64,000 bases of DNA from Halioglobus japonicus (lineage in GTDB: Bacteria; Pseudomonadota; Gammaproteobacteria; Pseudomonadales; Halieaceae): the NCBI GenBank assembly GCA_902705825.1, contig CACSIL010000012.1, positions 122,362 to 186,361 of the forward strand. Direction: 5' to 3'. The notes beneath the pieces are model-generated. The model saw only the letters and a program-made list of their open reading frames with translations, made no database searches and had not been told where the DNA came from. Of the stretch, positions 1 to 8,233 are shown piece after piece. The translations under genes and the position numbers were made by a program. How positions within the stretch are numbered: position 1 is the first letter of the stretch; each line of letters opens with the position of its first letter.

Positions 1-17
1 ATTGCAATATCTTTCAT
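1..17 (-). CDS. Start of a gene that runs off the left edge (possible thiolase)
   Basis: An ATG on the minus strand at 17-15 opens a reading frame (M-K-D-I-A) that leaves the window after five codons. It begins four bases after the stop of the DUF35 gene, and GGAGGG-like sequence lies just upstream inside that gene's end, as expected for the next cistron of one operon. DUF35 proteins are usually encoded next to a thiolase or lipid-transfer protein, whose N-terminus often looks like this, but five residues cannot prove it. Confidence 0.45.
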
Positions 18-20
18 AGC

Positions 21-536
21 TCAGCCCTCCAAGCCAGTAACAGGTAACGTGCCAATCTTTTCTACCGGTACATCCGGTTCATCGATCGGTTTGAAGTAGC
101 GTATGTTATTCATTGAGTAATCCCATTCGGATTCAGGGTTCCACACGCCCTGCACGCGCTGACCAATATGAACGTCTTCATTCACACACTCACTGAGCAG
201 GTGGATGAGAGAGATGTTGGAACCGTCCAGCACCAGATTGGCGACCACAAACGGTGGCTCAATCGGGTTGCCCGGGATCGGGATAGAGACAATAGTGAAT
301 GACTCGACTGTGGCCTTATCAGACAGTTCTACTTCCTCTTCGGTAGCGACCCCACACGATGCGCAGGAGCCGCGCGGTGGCACATACACCGCTGAACATT
401 TCGGACAGCGCTGTCCTGTCAGTACGCCCTTTTTAAGCTGTGTGAGGTAGCGCGCGGGAGCCTTGCCCGCAGTGAAGTTGTATTTGAGGTAGACCGGCGC
501 ATTGATTACGGTGATTTCGTCCTGTTCATCGCTCAT
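21..536 (-). CDS. Zn-ribbon OB-fold protein (DUF35 family), thiolase partner
   Basis: A protein of about 171 residues with the DUF35 layout: an N-terminal helix, a rubredoxin-like zinc ribbon (C-P-K-C and C-A-S-C pairs about 14 residues apart) and a C-terminal OB fold. Family members bind acyl-CoA and act as obligate partners of thiolase-like or hydratase proteins in sterol side-chain and other acyl-CoA degradation. I chose the ATG at 536 rather than the longer frame from 566: a GGAGAG site sits a few bases before 536, and the longer form would overlap the upstream gene. It is the second cistron of an operon with the gene at 548-994 and the partial gene at the left edge. Confidence 0.82.
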   Translation of the reverse strand: MSDEQDEITVINAPVYLKYNFTAGKAPARYLTQLKKGVLTGQRCPKCSAVYVPPRGSCASCGVATEEEVELSDKATVESFTIVSIPIPGNPIEPPFVVANLVLDGSNISLIHLLSECVNEDVHIGQRVQGVWNPESEWDYSMNNIRYFKPIDEPDVPVEKIGTLPVTGLEG

Positions 537-547
537 AGTTTGCTCTC

Positions 548-994
548 CTATACCAGTTCGAAGCATCGAATATCGGTGATAAAACCAATGGTTTCATCGG
601 CCCACACGGCGCGTACACGCGCACCGGTGGCTATGTCACTTTCTGCAGCGGCTGCCACGCAGTGCACCATCGGCACATCGGCGCCATCGAGTTTGATCAT
701 TGCCCACGCAAACGGCACCTGCATCGGGTGCGATTCGCGGGGTTCCTTGACCCAGGCAAAGCTGACGATCTCGCCCTGCTCACCCACGTCAACGAACTCG
801 CTGAGTTCCTCTGCGGTATCGGGGTCATACTCCATGGGTGGCACGATCACCCGGCTGTCACTGGCCTTGATGCCAACGATCTTGCGATTCTTGAGTGCAG
901 TGAGAAAACGACCGATCACCGGACCGGTGGAGCGGGTATAGGTATAACCAAGTTCAAACGCCTGGTTGAGAGTTTCTGGTTGCGACACAGTCAC
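548..994 (-). CDS. OB-fold acyl-CoA partner protein lacking the zinc ribbon cysteines (DUF35-like)
   Basis: 148 residues with the same plan as its downstream neighbour: an N-terminal segment ending in G-R-F-L-T-A-L-K, then a short ribbon region and an OB fold. Where DUF35 proteins carry four zinc-binding cysteines, this one reads R-K-I-V-G-I-K-A-S-D-S-R-V with no cysteine, so the ribbon cannot bind zinc in the usual way. Paired DUF35-type subunits, one intact and one degenerate, fit a heteromeric complex with the thiolase-like protein expected at the left edge. The gap to the next gene is 11 bases. The family call rests on the overall pattern and the neighbour. Confidence 0.7.
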   Translation of the reverse strand: MTVSQPETLNQAFELGYTYTRSTGPVIGRFLTALKNRKIVGIKASDSRVIVPPMEYDPDTAEELSEFVDVGEQGEIVSFAWVKEPRESHPMQVPFAWAMIKLDGADVPMVHCVAAAAESDIATGARVRAVWADETIGFITDIRCFELV

Positions 995-1261
995 AGCCCT
1001 CCATGGTAGCGGTACAGGATTGAAGCATCAGTATCAGCGAGGCATCGCAGTCACTCAATGACGCAAAGGCTCATGTGGAAATGACATTTCAGATCAAATC
1101 GCAAAAGCGCGAACAGACCACGCCCTACTTATCGCCATCAATCCAGCCCCAATTACAGATTAAGCGACGACAAAGGTTGATTTAGATGCACCGGCAACGG
1201 CAGAATGCCGATTCGCCTTTTTTTGGCAGCGACACCCATCGACTATACGAGGAATACACCT

Positions 1262-2167
1262 ATGTCTGTCTCAGCTGTTGGATACTTGAGAATCGCATCA
1301 ACCGACACGGCGGCCTGGATGGACTTTGGCACAGGTGTACTGGGCCTGATGGATGCCCAGCGCGAGGATGATGCCGGTGCGCGCTTCCTGCGCATGGACG
1401 ACCACCCTTTTCGCTTTATGATTGAACCCGCTGATGCCGACAAGCTGATTGCGACCGGCCTTGAGTTTCCCGATGAAGCAGCCTGGCGCTCGACCATCAC
1501 TGCCTTGGAAAATGCCGGCCATAGCGTCGTAGCCGGGTCTGCAGAGGACGCACAGCGGCGCTGCGTGTCCGCCTTGTCCTCGGTGCAGGACCCTGCGGGC
1601 AATACCCTGGAACTCTACTGGGGCCGCAAGCTGGACTATGTACCGCTGGCCTCGCCGACCGGTGTAGAACGGTTCGTCACTACTTATCAGCAATCCGGTG
1701 ATATGGGCTTCGGACACGCTGTATTGCCCGCACCCAATGTCGAGGCGTGTTTCGATTTTTACACACAGCTTATCGGTACCGGTCTCACCGATACCCTGTA
1801 CCCACCGGGTATGGACGGTGTGCAGATCAAATTCATGCATGCCAATAATCCGCGGCAACACTCTGTCGCGCTGTTCAGTGGTCCGCACCCGGCGGGTATT
1901 GTCCATATGATGGTTGAGGTGCAGACACTGGACGAGGTCGGCCGTGCCATGAAACGCGCCCAGCAGGCTGGCGTCCATTTTCTCGCCACGCTCGGCCGAC
2001 ACGTCAATGACAATATGTGCTCCATCTACATACTTGCGCCGGGTGGCATCGCCGTAGAGTACGGGTACGACGGTCTACTGATCGACTGGGAAAACTATGT
2101 GCCCACCGTCAGCGTCGAGGGCGACTTGTGGGGACATGAGTACAACTTTCCCGGAATGAACGATTAG
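1262..2167 (+). CDS. Type I extradiol ring-cleavage dioxygenase (VOC fold, two domains)
   Basis: A 301-residue protein with two VOC modules, the usual size of BphC/HsaC-type enzymes that cleave catechols next to the diol. The C-terminal module keeps the full active site: metal ligands H152 (G-H-A-V), H215 (I-V-H-M-M) and E266, plus the acid-base residues H200, H247 and Y256. Residues 245-266 fit the PROSITE extradiol signature (G-x-H, seven residues, I-Y, then A-P-G-G and the ligand E). Start: the ATG at 1262 follows GAGGAA; an in-frame start at 1205 has no such site. It stands alone, diverging from the DUF35 operon. The substrate cannot be read from sequence; a steroid- or biphenyl-type catechol is plausible. 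It could be a non-catechol VOC protein, but the intact catalytic set argues against that. Confidence 0.87.
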   Translation: MSVSAVGYLRIASTDTAAWMDFGTGVLGLMDAQREDDAGARFLRMDDHPFRFMIEPADADKLIATGLEFPDEAAWRSTITALENAGHSVVAGSAEDAQRRCVSALSSVQDPAGNTLELYWGRKLDYVPLASPTGVERFVTTYQQSGDMGFGHAVLPAPNVEACFDFYTQLIGTGLTDTLYPPGMDGVQIKFMHANNPRQHSVALFSGPHPAGIVHMMVEVQTLDEVGRAMKRAQQAGVHFLATLGRHVNDNMCSIYILAPGGIAVEYGYDGLLIDWENYVPTVSVEGDLWGHEYNFPGMND

Positions 2168-2201
2168 GCTGCAGGATAACGAAAGAGCAGCCACTTTCAG
2201 G

Positions 2202-3242
2202 CTATAGCGCCGAGCGAATCGCGTCTACCGAGCCCAGCGTATCGAGGGCGCTATGCAGGCGCTCCATCGATGCCTTGAGGTAGTTGACTGGCTGCCACGC
2301 GTCGCCCATGGCCAGCGTCACAGCGGCGCCCATCCAGACATACGCAGCATGCCACTGGTACTGCTGCCATAGCTCGGCTTCAGGTGGTGCGGACACTCCC
2401 AGCGAAAGAAGTTGTTGGCGATAGTATGCCAGCATGTCGCGGCCATACTGTTGTTGATCTTGCGGCGTCAGATTTCCCGCCAGAAAATAACCGACATCAC
2501 GCATTGCCGGCCCACGGGCCACCATCGCCCAATCCAGAAACCCCGGCTGATCTGCATCGTAGAAAAGGTTGCCGTCGTGAACATCTCCGTGTATCAGGGT
2601 AGGAGCGCCGCGCAGCCACAGCTGGTGGACGGCGTCCGTTTTAGCCAGGTATAGCTCACCCATCTCCGTGAATACCACAGGCATACTATCGCTGTACATC
2701 TGCAGTGCGCGGCCGATTAACTGCGCACCAATTTCATGCTGCAACGGCGGCTGCACCCAGGCAAGATCAGACTCAAAACGCGGCGATTGCCAGTACTTGG
2801 CATGCAGACGCGCAAAGGCGGCCAGTATCTGACGGATAAAATCCAGTGAGTACCGTGTACTGGCATTCTTGAAGGTACATCCGCTGTCTACAAGGTTCTC
2901 CAGCAGCATAATGTAGGCTTCACCGGCCTCATCGCTGGCAGCATAAAAACAGCGCGGCACACGTACCGGCATTTCAGCGGCAAGGCTGTGATAAAACATC
3001 GCCTCGCGCCGCCCCATCCCGCTGGACGTGACAAACTGCCGCTGCAGTTCATCTGTCGGCGGCAGCTTCACGAAAAGCCGCTGGGGTTGGCCGGCGTCTT
3101 CACCATAATCAAGTTCAAGCAGTGCCCGCCCCGTCGTGCCGGCATGGGCATCGACCACGGCGAACTTCATCACCGGCACGTGCAGTACCTCTGACAGCCA
3201 ATCGCAGGACAGACTTCTCAAATCGGAGGGAATCACCGGCAC
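2202..3242 (-). CDS. APH-like phosphotransferase (EcKinase/DUF1679 type)
   Basis: 346 residues with the aminoglycoside-phosphotransferase/choline-kinase fold. The catalytic loop is H218-G-D220 with N225 (H-G-D-V-H-D-G-N), and the metal-binding aspartate is D237 (L-D-W-A). The downstream D-V-G-Y-F-L stretch is typical of the ecdysteroid-kinase-like branch common in lipid-degrading bacteria. The physiological substrate of these kinases is generally unknown. The start is GTG at 3242, with AGAGG very close upstream; a second GTG two codons later is better spaced. It lies 28 bases after the solute-binding protein gene and may share its transcript. It converges with the dioxygenase gene across 34 bases. 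Confidence 0.8.
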   Translation of the reverse strand: MPVIPSDLRSLSCDWLSEVLHVPVMKFAVVDAHAGTTGRALLELDYGEDAGQPQRLFVKLPPTDELQRQFVTSSGMGRREAMFYHSLAAEMPVRVPRCFYAASDEAGEAYIMLLENLVDSGCTFKNASTRYSLDFIRQILAAFARLHAKYWQSPRFESDLAWVQPPLQHEIGAQLIGRALQMYSDSMPVVFTEMGELYLAKTDAVHQLWLRGAPTLIHGDVHDGNLFYDADQPGFLDWAMVARGPAMRDVGYFLAGNLTPQDQQQYGRDMLAYYRQQLLSLGVSAPPEAELWQQYQWHAAYVWMGAAVTLAMGDAWQPVNYLKASMERLHSALDTLGSVDAIRSAL

Positions 3243-3270
3243 AGACCTCTGTTACCTATACCAAAAGACG

Positions 3271-4020
3271 CTAGTGCACTTCGACAGTAACAGGAACCCA
3301 GCGATTAAAAATGTAACCCAGTGTGCCATTGCGCTTGAGGGTCACCAGTGCATCATTGAGCCTTGCCGCCAGTACCCCGTCATCCTTGCGCACGGCCCAG
3401 GCCAGTTGCTCCTGGGTCAATGGCTTGTAGAGGCTTATCAGGTCACTGTTCTCACTGGTGGTGGCCAACTGCCAGCTGGTGGGAGCATCGTGAATGTACA
3501 AATCGATTTCACCGCTGCGCAGACCGGAAAAGGCGGCGGCAGAATCCTGATAAAACGTTACTTTTGCATTCTTGAGTTCGGTGGCGACATAATCGGCACC
3601 AGTGGTGCCCGGCTCCACACCCATACGCACACCGTCGCTGAACAACGCCCAGGGCTGGGAGAAATGCCCTACTTTCTCGGTGCTCATGATCGCCATTTGC
3701 CCTACTTGCATATAGGGATCAGTAAACAGTACTTCTTCGCTGCGCGCCGCGGTGATGCTCATGCCCGACATGATGACGTCAATATCTCCGGCTTTTAACG
3801 CCGGGATGAGTTGCGCAAAAGGCATATCTATCAACGTCATCTCCTGTCCGATAAGTGCGCCTATCGCCTTCGCGCTATCGGCTTCGATGCCGACAATTCG
3901 CCCTTCCTGTTTGTAGACCATTGGCGGATAATCCGCGGACACACCGACCCTGAGTCCGGCTGCCGTAGCGCCAACCGTACCAAGAGTAAAAAGGACTGTG
4001 AGTAATAGTCTGACGAACAT
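3271..4020 (-). CDS. Periplasmic solute-binding protein, family 3 (amino-acid type)
   Basis: 249 residues: a signal peptide (M-F-V-R-L-L-L-T-V-L-F-T-L-G-T-V-G-A-T-A-A), then a bacterial periplasmic binding protein type 2 fold. It begins with R-V-G-V-S-A-D-Y-P-P and carries G-I-E-A-D and the D-V-I-M-S-G-M-S-I-T-A-A-R segment typical of SBP_bac_3. Such proteins deliver amino acids or other small polar ligands to ABC importers, or act as sensors. No permease or ATPase gene is adjacent, so it is an orphan binding protein here. Start: the ATG at 4020 gives a clean signal peptide and has AGAGG upstream; the frame extending to 4182 would add 54 unlikely residues and overlap the divergent SDR gene. 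Confidence 0.83.
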   Translation of the reverse strand: MFVRLLLTVLFTLGTVGATAAGLRVGVSADYPPMVYKQEGRIVGIEADSAKAIGALIGQEMTLIDMPFAQLIPALKAGDIDVIMSGMSITAARSEEVLFTDPYMQVGQMAIMSTEKVGHFSQPWALFSDGVRMGVEPGTTGADYVATELKNAKVTFYQDSAAAFSGLRSGEIDLYIHDAPTSWQLATTSENSDLISLYKPLTQEQLAWAVRKDDGVLAARLNDALVTLKRNGTLGYIFNRWVPVTVEVH

Positions 4021-4129
4021 GGGGTACCTCTGCGTAAGTCGATGTCGTATTAGGGTCTGATTCGAGTGTGCGGCCCACAATGTAACACTGCCCCACACAG
4101 CTAGGGAAGCCATCGAGGAAGTCGCCACA

Positions 4130-4921
4130 ATGCAACTCACTTGCACCAACCGTACAGCACTTGTCACCGGTTCCGATCGCAATACTGGCTATGTGATAGC
4201 CGGGTGCCTTGCGCGCGCCGGAGCCACCGTCATCCTGCACAGTAATCACAGCGATGGCAGCGCTGCCAACGCCGCCACAGAATTGAACTGTGACTATTCA
4301 GTGGAAGGCGATATAGCCACCGAAGCGGGCTGCGCGGCCCTGATCGCGCAACTGCAGGCACAGTCCCTTGAGGTGGACATTCTGGTCAACAATTACGGCA
4401 CCGCCAGCTTTGCCAAATGGAGCACCGCAAGCAGCGACGACTGGCTGGACATGTACCAGAAAAATGTTCTGTCAGTCGCGCGCCTGGTGCAGGGTATTGT
4501 GCCGGGAATGCAGGATCGGGGATGGGGCCGGATAGTCAATCTGGGAACCATCGGTTCACACCGGCCAGGCAAGATCATGCCGCACTACTACGCGGCTAAA
4601 GGTGCCCTGGCCAACCTCGGAGTCAGCCTTGCACAGGATTTATCCGGTACTGGCATCACTGTAAATACCGTATCGCCAGGGCTGATAAGGACACCGGAGC
4701 TGGAAGCCGGCTACCGCGCGCGGGCGCAAAAAAAGGGCTGGGGCGATGACTGGCCGGAAATTGAACGCCATATCGTGGCAGAGGACTTCCCCAACCCCGT
4801 TGGCAGATTGGCGACGCGCGAGGAAGTCGCCGACCTCGTTACCTTCCTGTGCAGCGACCAGGCCGGCTTTATCAACGGCCAAAACATCCGTATCGACGGC
4901 GGCGCTATCGCCCATGTATAG
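4130..4921 (+). CDS. Short-chain dehydrogenase/reductase (SDR)
   Basis: 263 residues with a classical SDR core: a nucleotide motif T-G-S-D-R-N-T-G at 13-20 (a variant of TGxxxGxG), N-N-Y-G at 87-90 in place of N-N-A-G, and catalytic S143, Y153 and K157. The C-terminus has the usual G-Q-N-I-R-I-D-G-G. It is an NAD(P)-dependent oxidoreductase of unknown substrate. It is transcribed away from the solute-binding protein gene. About 105 bases separate it from the SYLF gene, so it is probably monocistronic or only loosely linked. Confidence 0.85.
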   Translation: MQLTCTNRTALVTGSDRNTGYVIAGCLARAGATVILHSNHSDGSAANAATELNCDYSVEGDIATEAGCAALIAQLQAQSLEVDILVNNYGTASFAKWSTASSDDWLDMYQKNVLSVARLVQGIVPGMQDRGWGRIVNLGTIGSHRPGKIMPHYYAAKGALANLGVSLAQDLSGTGITVNTVSPGLIRTPELEAGYRARAQKKGWGDDWPEIERHIVAEDFPNPVGRLATREEVADLVTFLCSDQAGFINGQNIRIDGGAIAHV

Positions 4922-5026
4922 CGCAGATAGAACGTTTATTCCGCTTGACGCTATAGGGTCTGTTTGACATGCTTCTGGCAACGTCAGCCACACCCCACAT
5001 TACAACTGCAGATAAGGAACTCCACT

Positions 5027-5599
5027 ATGAAAACACTAGTTCAAGCCACTCTGGCTTTTCTCATCATCAGTCTGTCCAGTCACCTGGCTCACGCAGATGA
5101 GTATGATAAGACCATCAACAGTTTCAAGGACGCAGGTGAAAGCGGTGCCTATTTTGACAATAGTATTGGCTACGCGGTGTTCCCCACCATAGGTAAAGGT
5201 GGCATCGGCATCGGCGGCGCACACGGTTCCGGTCGGGTCTACAAAGAAGGTGAAGTCATTGGCACCGCCGACATGACCCAACTGACAATCGGCTTTCAAC
5301 TCGGAGGAGAAGCGTTCAGCCAGATTATTTTCTTTGAAAACGAAGCGGCACTCGACAATTTCACCTCGGGCAATTTTGAGTTCAGCGCGGACGCCAGCGC
5401 AGTAGCGATTACTGCAGGCGCCCATGCCAGTGCCAACACCGGCGGTGGCGCATCTGCAGGGCTCAGCGGCGGCCAGAATAATGCCGACACCAAGTCACTG
5501 GGATACCGCAAGGGTATGGCGATTTTCACAATTGCCAAGGGTGGCTTGATGTACCAGGCAACACTGGGTGGACAAAAGTACAGCTTCGACCCAATCTAG
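5027..5599 (+). CDS. Secreted SYLF-domain (DUF500/Ysc84-like) lipid-binding protein
   Basis: 190 residues: an N-terminal signal peptide ending S-H-L-A-H-A before D-E, then a SYLF domain (Y-A-V-F-P-T-I-G-K-G-G-I-G-I-G-G-A-H-G-S-G near residue 50, a central G-G-E-A-F-S-Q-I-I-F-F, and a C-terminal glycine-rich strand region G-G-L-M-Y-Q-A-T-L-G-G-Q-K-Y). SYLF domains bind phosphoinositides in eukaryotes; the role of the bacterial exported forms is poorly defined. Start: the ATG at 5027 follows A-A-G-G-A-A and gives the signal peptide; the frame open from 4964 is an extension. A strong terminator follows 45 bases after the stop. Confidence 0.85.
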   Translation: MKTLVQATLAFLIISLSSHLAHADEYDKTINSFKDAGESGAYFDNSIGYAVFPTIGKGGIGIGGAHGSGRVYKEGEVIGTADMTQLTIGFQLGGEAFSQIIFFENEAALDNFTSGNFEFSADASAVAITAGAHASANTGGGASAGLSGGQNNADTKSLGYRKGMAIFTIAKGGLMYQATLGGQKYSFDPI

Positions 5600-5644
5600 T
5601 ATTCGCAGCACGGCGGTGACCTTCGGGCTCACACGCAAATCAGC

Positions 5645-5676
5645 AAAGGTCGCCCCCCTGGGTCGCGGCCTTTTTT
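5645..5676 (+). terminator. Rho-independent terminator after the SYLF gene
   Basis: A 9-bp stem (AAAGGTCGC at 5645-5653 with GCGGCCTTT at 5665-5673, one G-T wobble) and an 11-base C-rich loop, running straight into six T residues. It lies 45 bases past the stop of the SYLF gene. Confidence 0.85.
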
Positions 5677-5803
5677 ATTGCCTGGAAAACAGCAGGCGCT
5701 GGCGCGCCCCTTGAATCATCCCGCCTGCAGCTTAGGCTGCATCGCAGCACGTGGGCCTAAACCACGCCACGACTTGCACCAGTATCTACTCAGCACCGGC
5801 CAC

Positions 5804-8167
5804 TTATAGCCGCGTCACGATCCCCTTGTCCCCGTCCAGGCGGAGCAGGTCACCGGTGTTAAAAAAACGCGTGCCATCACGAGTATTCACCACGCACGGC
5901 AAGCCGTACTCGCGTGCAATCACTGCGCCGTGTGAGACTGCACTGCCCAAATCGGTAACCAGCCCGCCAATCAGGCTGAAGTAAGGCGTCCAGCCAATGT
6001 CGGTAATTGGCGTAACCAGGATTTCACCCGGTTGCAATTGCGCCGCCTCCAGCAGTGTCGTGGCGACACGAGCGACACCCTCCACCACGCCGCGAGAGGC
6101 TGGCCTGCCGTGGAGCACGCCGTCGGTGGTGTCTATCGCACGCAGTTCCAACGGTTGCGGAACACCTACCGATATCTCGGGAAACTCCAGTCGCTGCTGA
6201 TAGGCAAGCGCCTCCCGTCGAGCGAGCGCCCGCTCCACCGCCACCTGATCTGGCGCGGCGACCAACCCCGGTAATTCGTCAGTACTGAAAAAATTGACCA
6301 GATCAGCTTCTGGCAATACACCTTCGGCATGCAGCAGGTTGCCCAGATGACGAAAACCCTGTTTGAAACGGTGTGCAACTTCCACCAGTTGCGACTTGGT
6401 GTGTTCCCGGCGGCGTATGGCATTGTGCGCCTTGGGCAGAATCCAGCGCAGACCGCGGTTGAGCTCCGCCCACTCTATTGCCTCTGTGTGGGCCTTCGTA
6501 TGCCCCCCGGTGACGAGGCGTGCGTGCACTGCAGCCTGCATACTCTGAATCAAGGGTGCAGGGTCATCGCTCCAGGAAGCGTCTCTCATACACAATTCAC
6601 GGTATCCACGATGCCCGTGATCATTGAGGAAAGCGGCATACGCCGGTGCGGTTTCGGGCGTATTGCACAACCATGTCAGGGCATCGGATACGGCGGCTTG
6701 CTGGAAACTCTCCGCGGCCTGCGGATGCGCCACTATGCTGTCGATGAGCGTGTCCAACTCATCCAGCATCACTGCACTCTCCACGCCACTGGCACCGGCG
6801 AGTAACCGCACCGCCTCGGCCTGTTCCTCATTGGTGCTGTCGTTGGAACGACCGGACACCATATTCTCGACGATGGAACACAAAAACCCGGACAGTGCCG
6901 AGGATTGAATGTGTACCGCCATCGCGTGATCAAAGAAGGACGACTTGTCTGCCAGTTGCGCCCACATGGCGCCGCTGTCGGTTTTGTTATCGATAACAAA
7001 ACCCTCCAACTCCCGACCAAACTCTTCAACCACTGTCGGCGCACGTAAACAATAGCGCAGCAATTTCGCCGTGTTGGCGACACGGCGCAAAAATGGCTGC
7101 GCAGGAAAGGGTTTCAACTCTGGCACCAGCCGCCCGCACAGCGATTGCGCTGATTGCTCAACAGTTGAACCAAGCACAGCAGCTGACATCACCACATTGC
7201 CGGTCATATTGAGAAAAAGATGTCCGTAAGCCCAGGCAGTCACCTGCCAGGCTTCGACTATTTCCGGTCTGGCCCCCACGGCCACCTGCATATGCTGCAG
7301 GCCGTAATCGATACCCCAACCGGTAAAGGAACCGGTCAGTGGACACACAGCCCCTGGCATCATCTCGCTCACATTGCTGATCGTCAGCACATCGTCGGGC
7401 CGCGGCAACGCGGTATCAAATTCGTTGAGGTCTGCAGGCAATGTCGTAATTGGGCGGGCCTGCAACCAGTACAAAGTACCGTCTTCGTCAATGGCCCACT
7501 CGAGGTCCAGCGGGTGATTCTCATGGCGTGCAGCGCTGCGTGCCTGTTCTGCAATGGCCGCAATTTCGCCATCACTGAGCAGGGGGTTTTCACCCGTCAA
7601 CTGGCGTCGCACGATAGCGCCGCTGCTGTTCACACCGTAGTGATCGGGAGTAGCTTCACCGCTGACCAACGCCTCACCGAGGCCCGCCACCACGTCAATC
7701 ACCAGCAGATCACGCCTCGCGCTGACCGGGTCGGCAGTGAACACCACACCGGCCACACGGGCATTGACCATGGCCTGTACCACGACATTCATGGTCAGCT
7801 CAGTACTACCTGTGTGCGCCTGCTGATAGCTGCGAGCGCGCTCATGTGACGCTGACGCCACGCATTGGGCCACCGCCTCACGCAGCTGTTGTATACCGGT
7901 TACATTGAGTACGGTATCGTACTGGCCAGCAAAGGAGGCGTCCGCACCATCCTCACCCAACGCTGATGAACGTACCGCCACCGCGGCCTTACCCAGGCCC
8001 AGATAGCTCTGCTCCAACGCCGCAGGGAACACGTCAGCACTGGCATCGCACAGCACAAATGCGGGCGGCACAGGAAGCCCCATGGATACTAGACGCGCAA
8101 GACCATAGGCCTTCCCGCCCGCGCTGGCATCCGTGATTTCCGCCAATGTACAGATACGGTTATTCAT
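5804..8167 (-). CDS. PEP synthase / pyruvate phosphate dikinase-like enzyme (PEP-utilising)
   Basis: 787 residues. Residues 1-240 form the ATP-grasp domain (G-G-K-A-Y-G-L-A-R-L near 17, A-V-R-S-S-A-L-G-E-D, D-L-E-W-A-I-D-E-D-G-T-L-Y-W-L-Q-A-R-P-I). The last 100 residues form the swivelling phosphohistidine domain with the catalytic His at about 746 (S-H-G-A-V-I-A-R-E-Y-G-L-P). The linker between them, and the lack of the PEP synthase C-terminal TIM barrel, match the three-domain plan of rifampin phosphotransferase and related dikinases. These transfer phosphate from ATP through His to a small acceptor. The acceptor here is unknown. It is shorter than typical PEP synthase (about 790 residues with the barrel) only in domain content, not in length. 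It is followed by no obvious partner; a GST gene lies 66 bases upstream on the same strand. Confidence 0.78.
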   Translation of the reverse strand: MNNRICTLAEITDASAGGKAYGLARLVSMGLPVPPAFVLCDASADVFPAALEQSYLGLGKAAVAVRSSALGEDGADASFAGQYDTVLNVTGIQQLREAVAQCVASASHERARSYQQAHTGSTELTMNVVVQAMVNARVAGVVFTADPVSARRDLLVIDVVAGLGEALVSGEATPDHYGVNSSGAIVRRQLTGENPLLSDGEIAAIAEQARSAARHENHPLDLEWAIDEDGTLYWLQARPITTLPADLNEFDTALPRPDDVLTISNVSEMMPGAVCPLTGSFTGWGIDYGLQHMQVAVGARPEIVEAWQVTAWAYGHLFLNMTGNVVMSAAVLGSTVEQSAQSLCGRLVPELKPFPAQPFLRRVANTAKLLRYCLRAPTVVEEFGRELEGFVIDNKTDSGAMWAQLADKSSFFDHAMAVHIQSSALSGFLCSIVENMVSGRSNDSTNEEQAEAVRLLAGASGVESAVMLDELDTLIDSIVAHPQAAESFQQAAVSDALTWLCNTPETAPAYAAFLNDHGHRGYRELCMRDASWSDDPAPLIQSMQAAVHARLVTGGHTKAHTEAIEWAELNRGLRWILPKAHNAIRRREHTKSQLVEVAHRFKQGFRHLGNLLHAEGVLPEADLVNFFSTDELPGLVAAPDQVAVERALARREALAYQQRLEFPEISVGVPQPLELRAIDTTDGVLHGRPASRGVVEGVARVATTLLEAAQLQPGEILVTPITDIGWTPYFSLIGGLVTDLGSAVSHGAVIAREYGLPCVVNTRDGTRFFNTGDLLRLDGDKGIVTRL

Positions 8168-8233
8168 ACCGGATATTACCTTCAGTGGGGCAAGCGGGAT
8201 TTAGAAGAACAATAAAATTCAACGCAGTGGGCG

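Noticed and set aside
2170..2200. A 6-bp hairpin between the dioxygenase and kinase genes (GGCTGC and GCAGCC)
   Set aside because: The stem is short, the loop is 14 bases and there is no T-run, so chance is likely.
3136..3798. A 220-residue plus-strand frame
   Set aside because: It is antisense to the kinase and solute-binding protein genes, which have signal peptide and catalytic motifs.
4945..4973. TTGACG and TTGACA boxes before the SYLF gene as a sigma-70 promoter
   Set aside because: No matching -10 box at a proper spacing was found.
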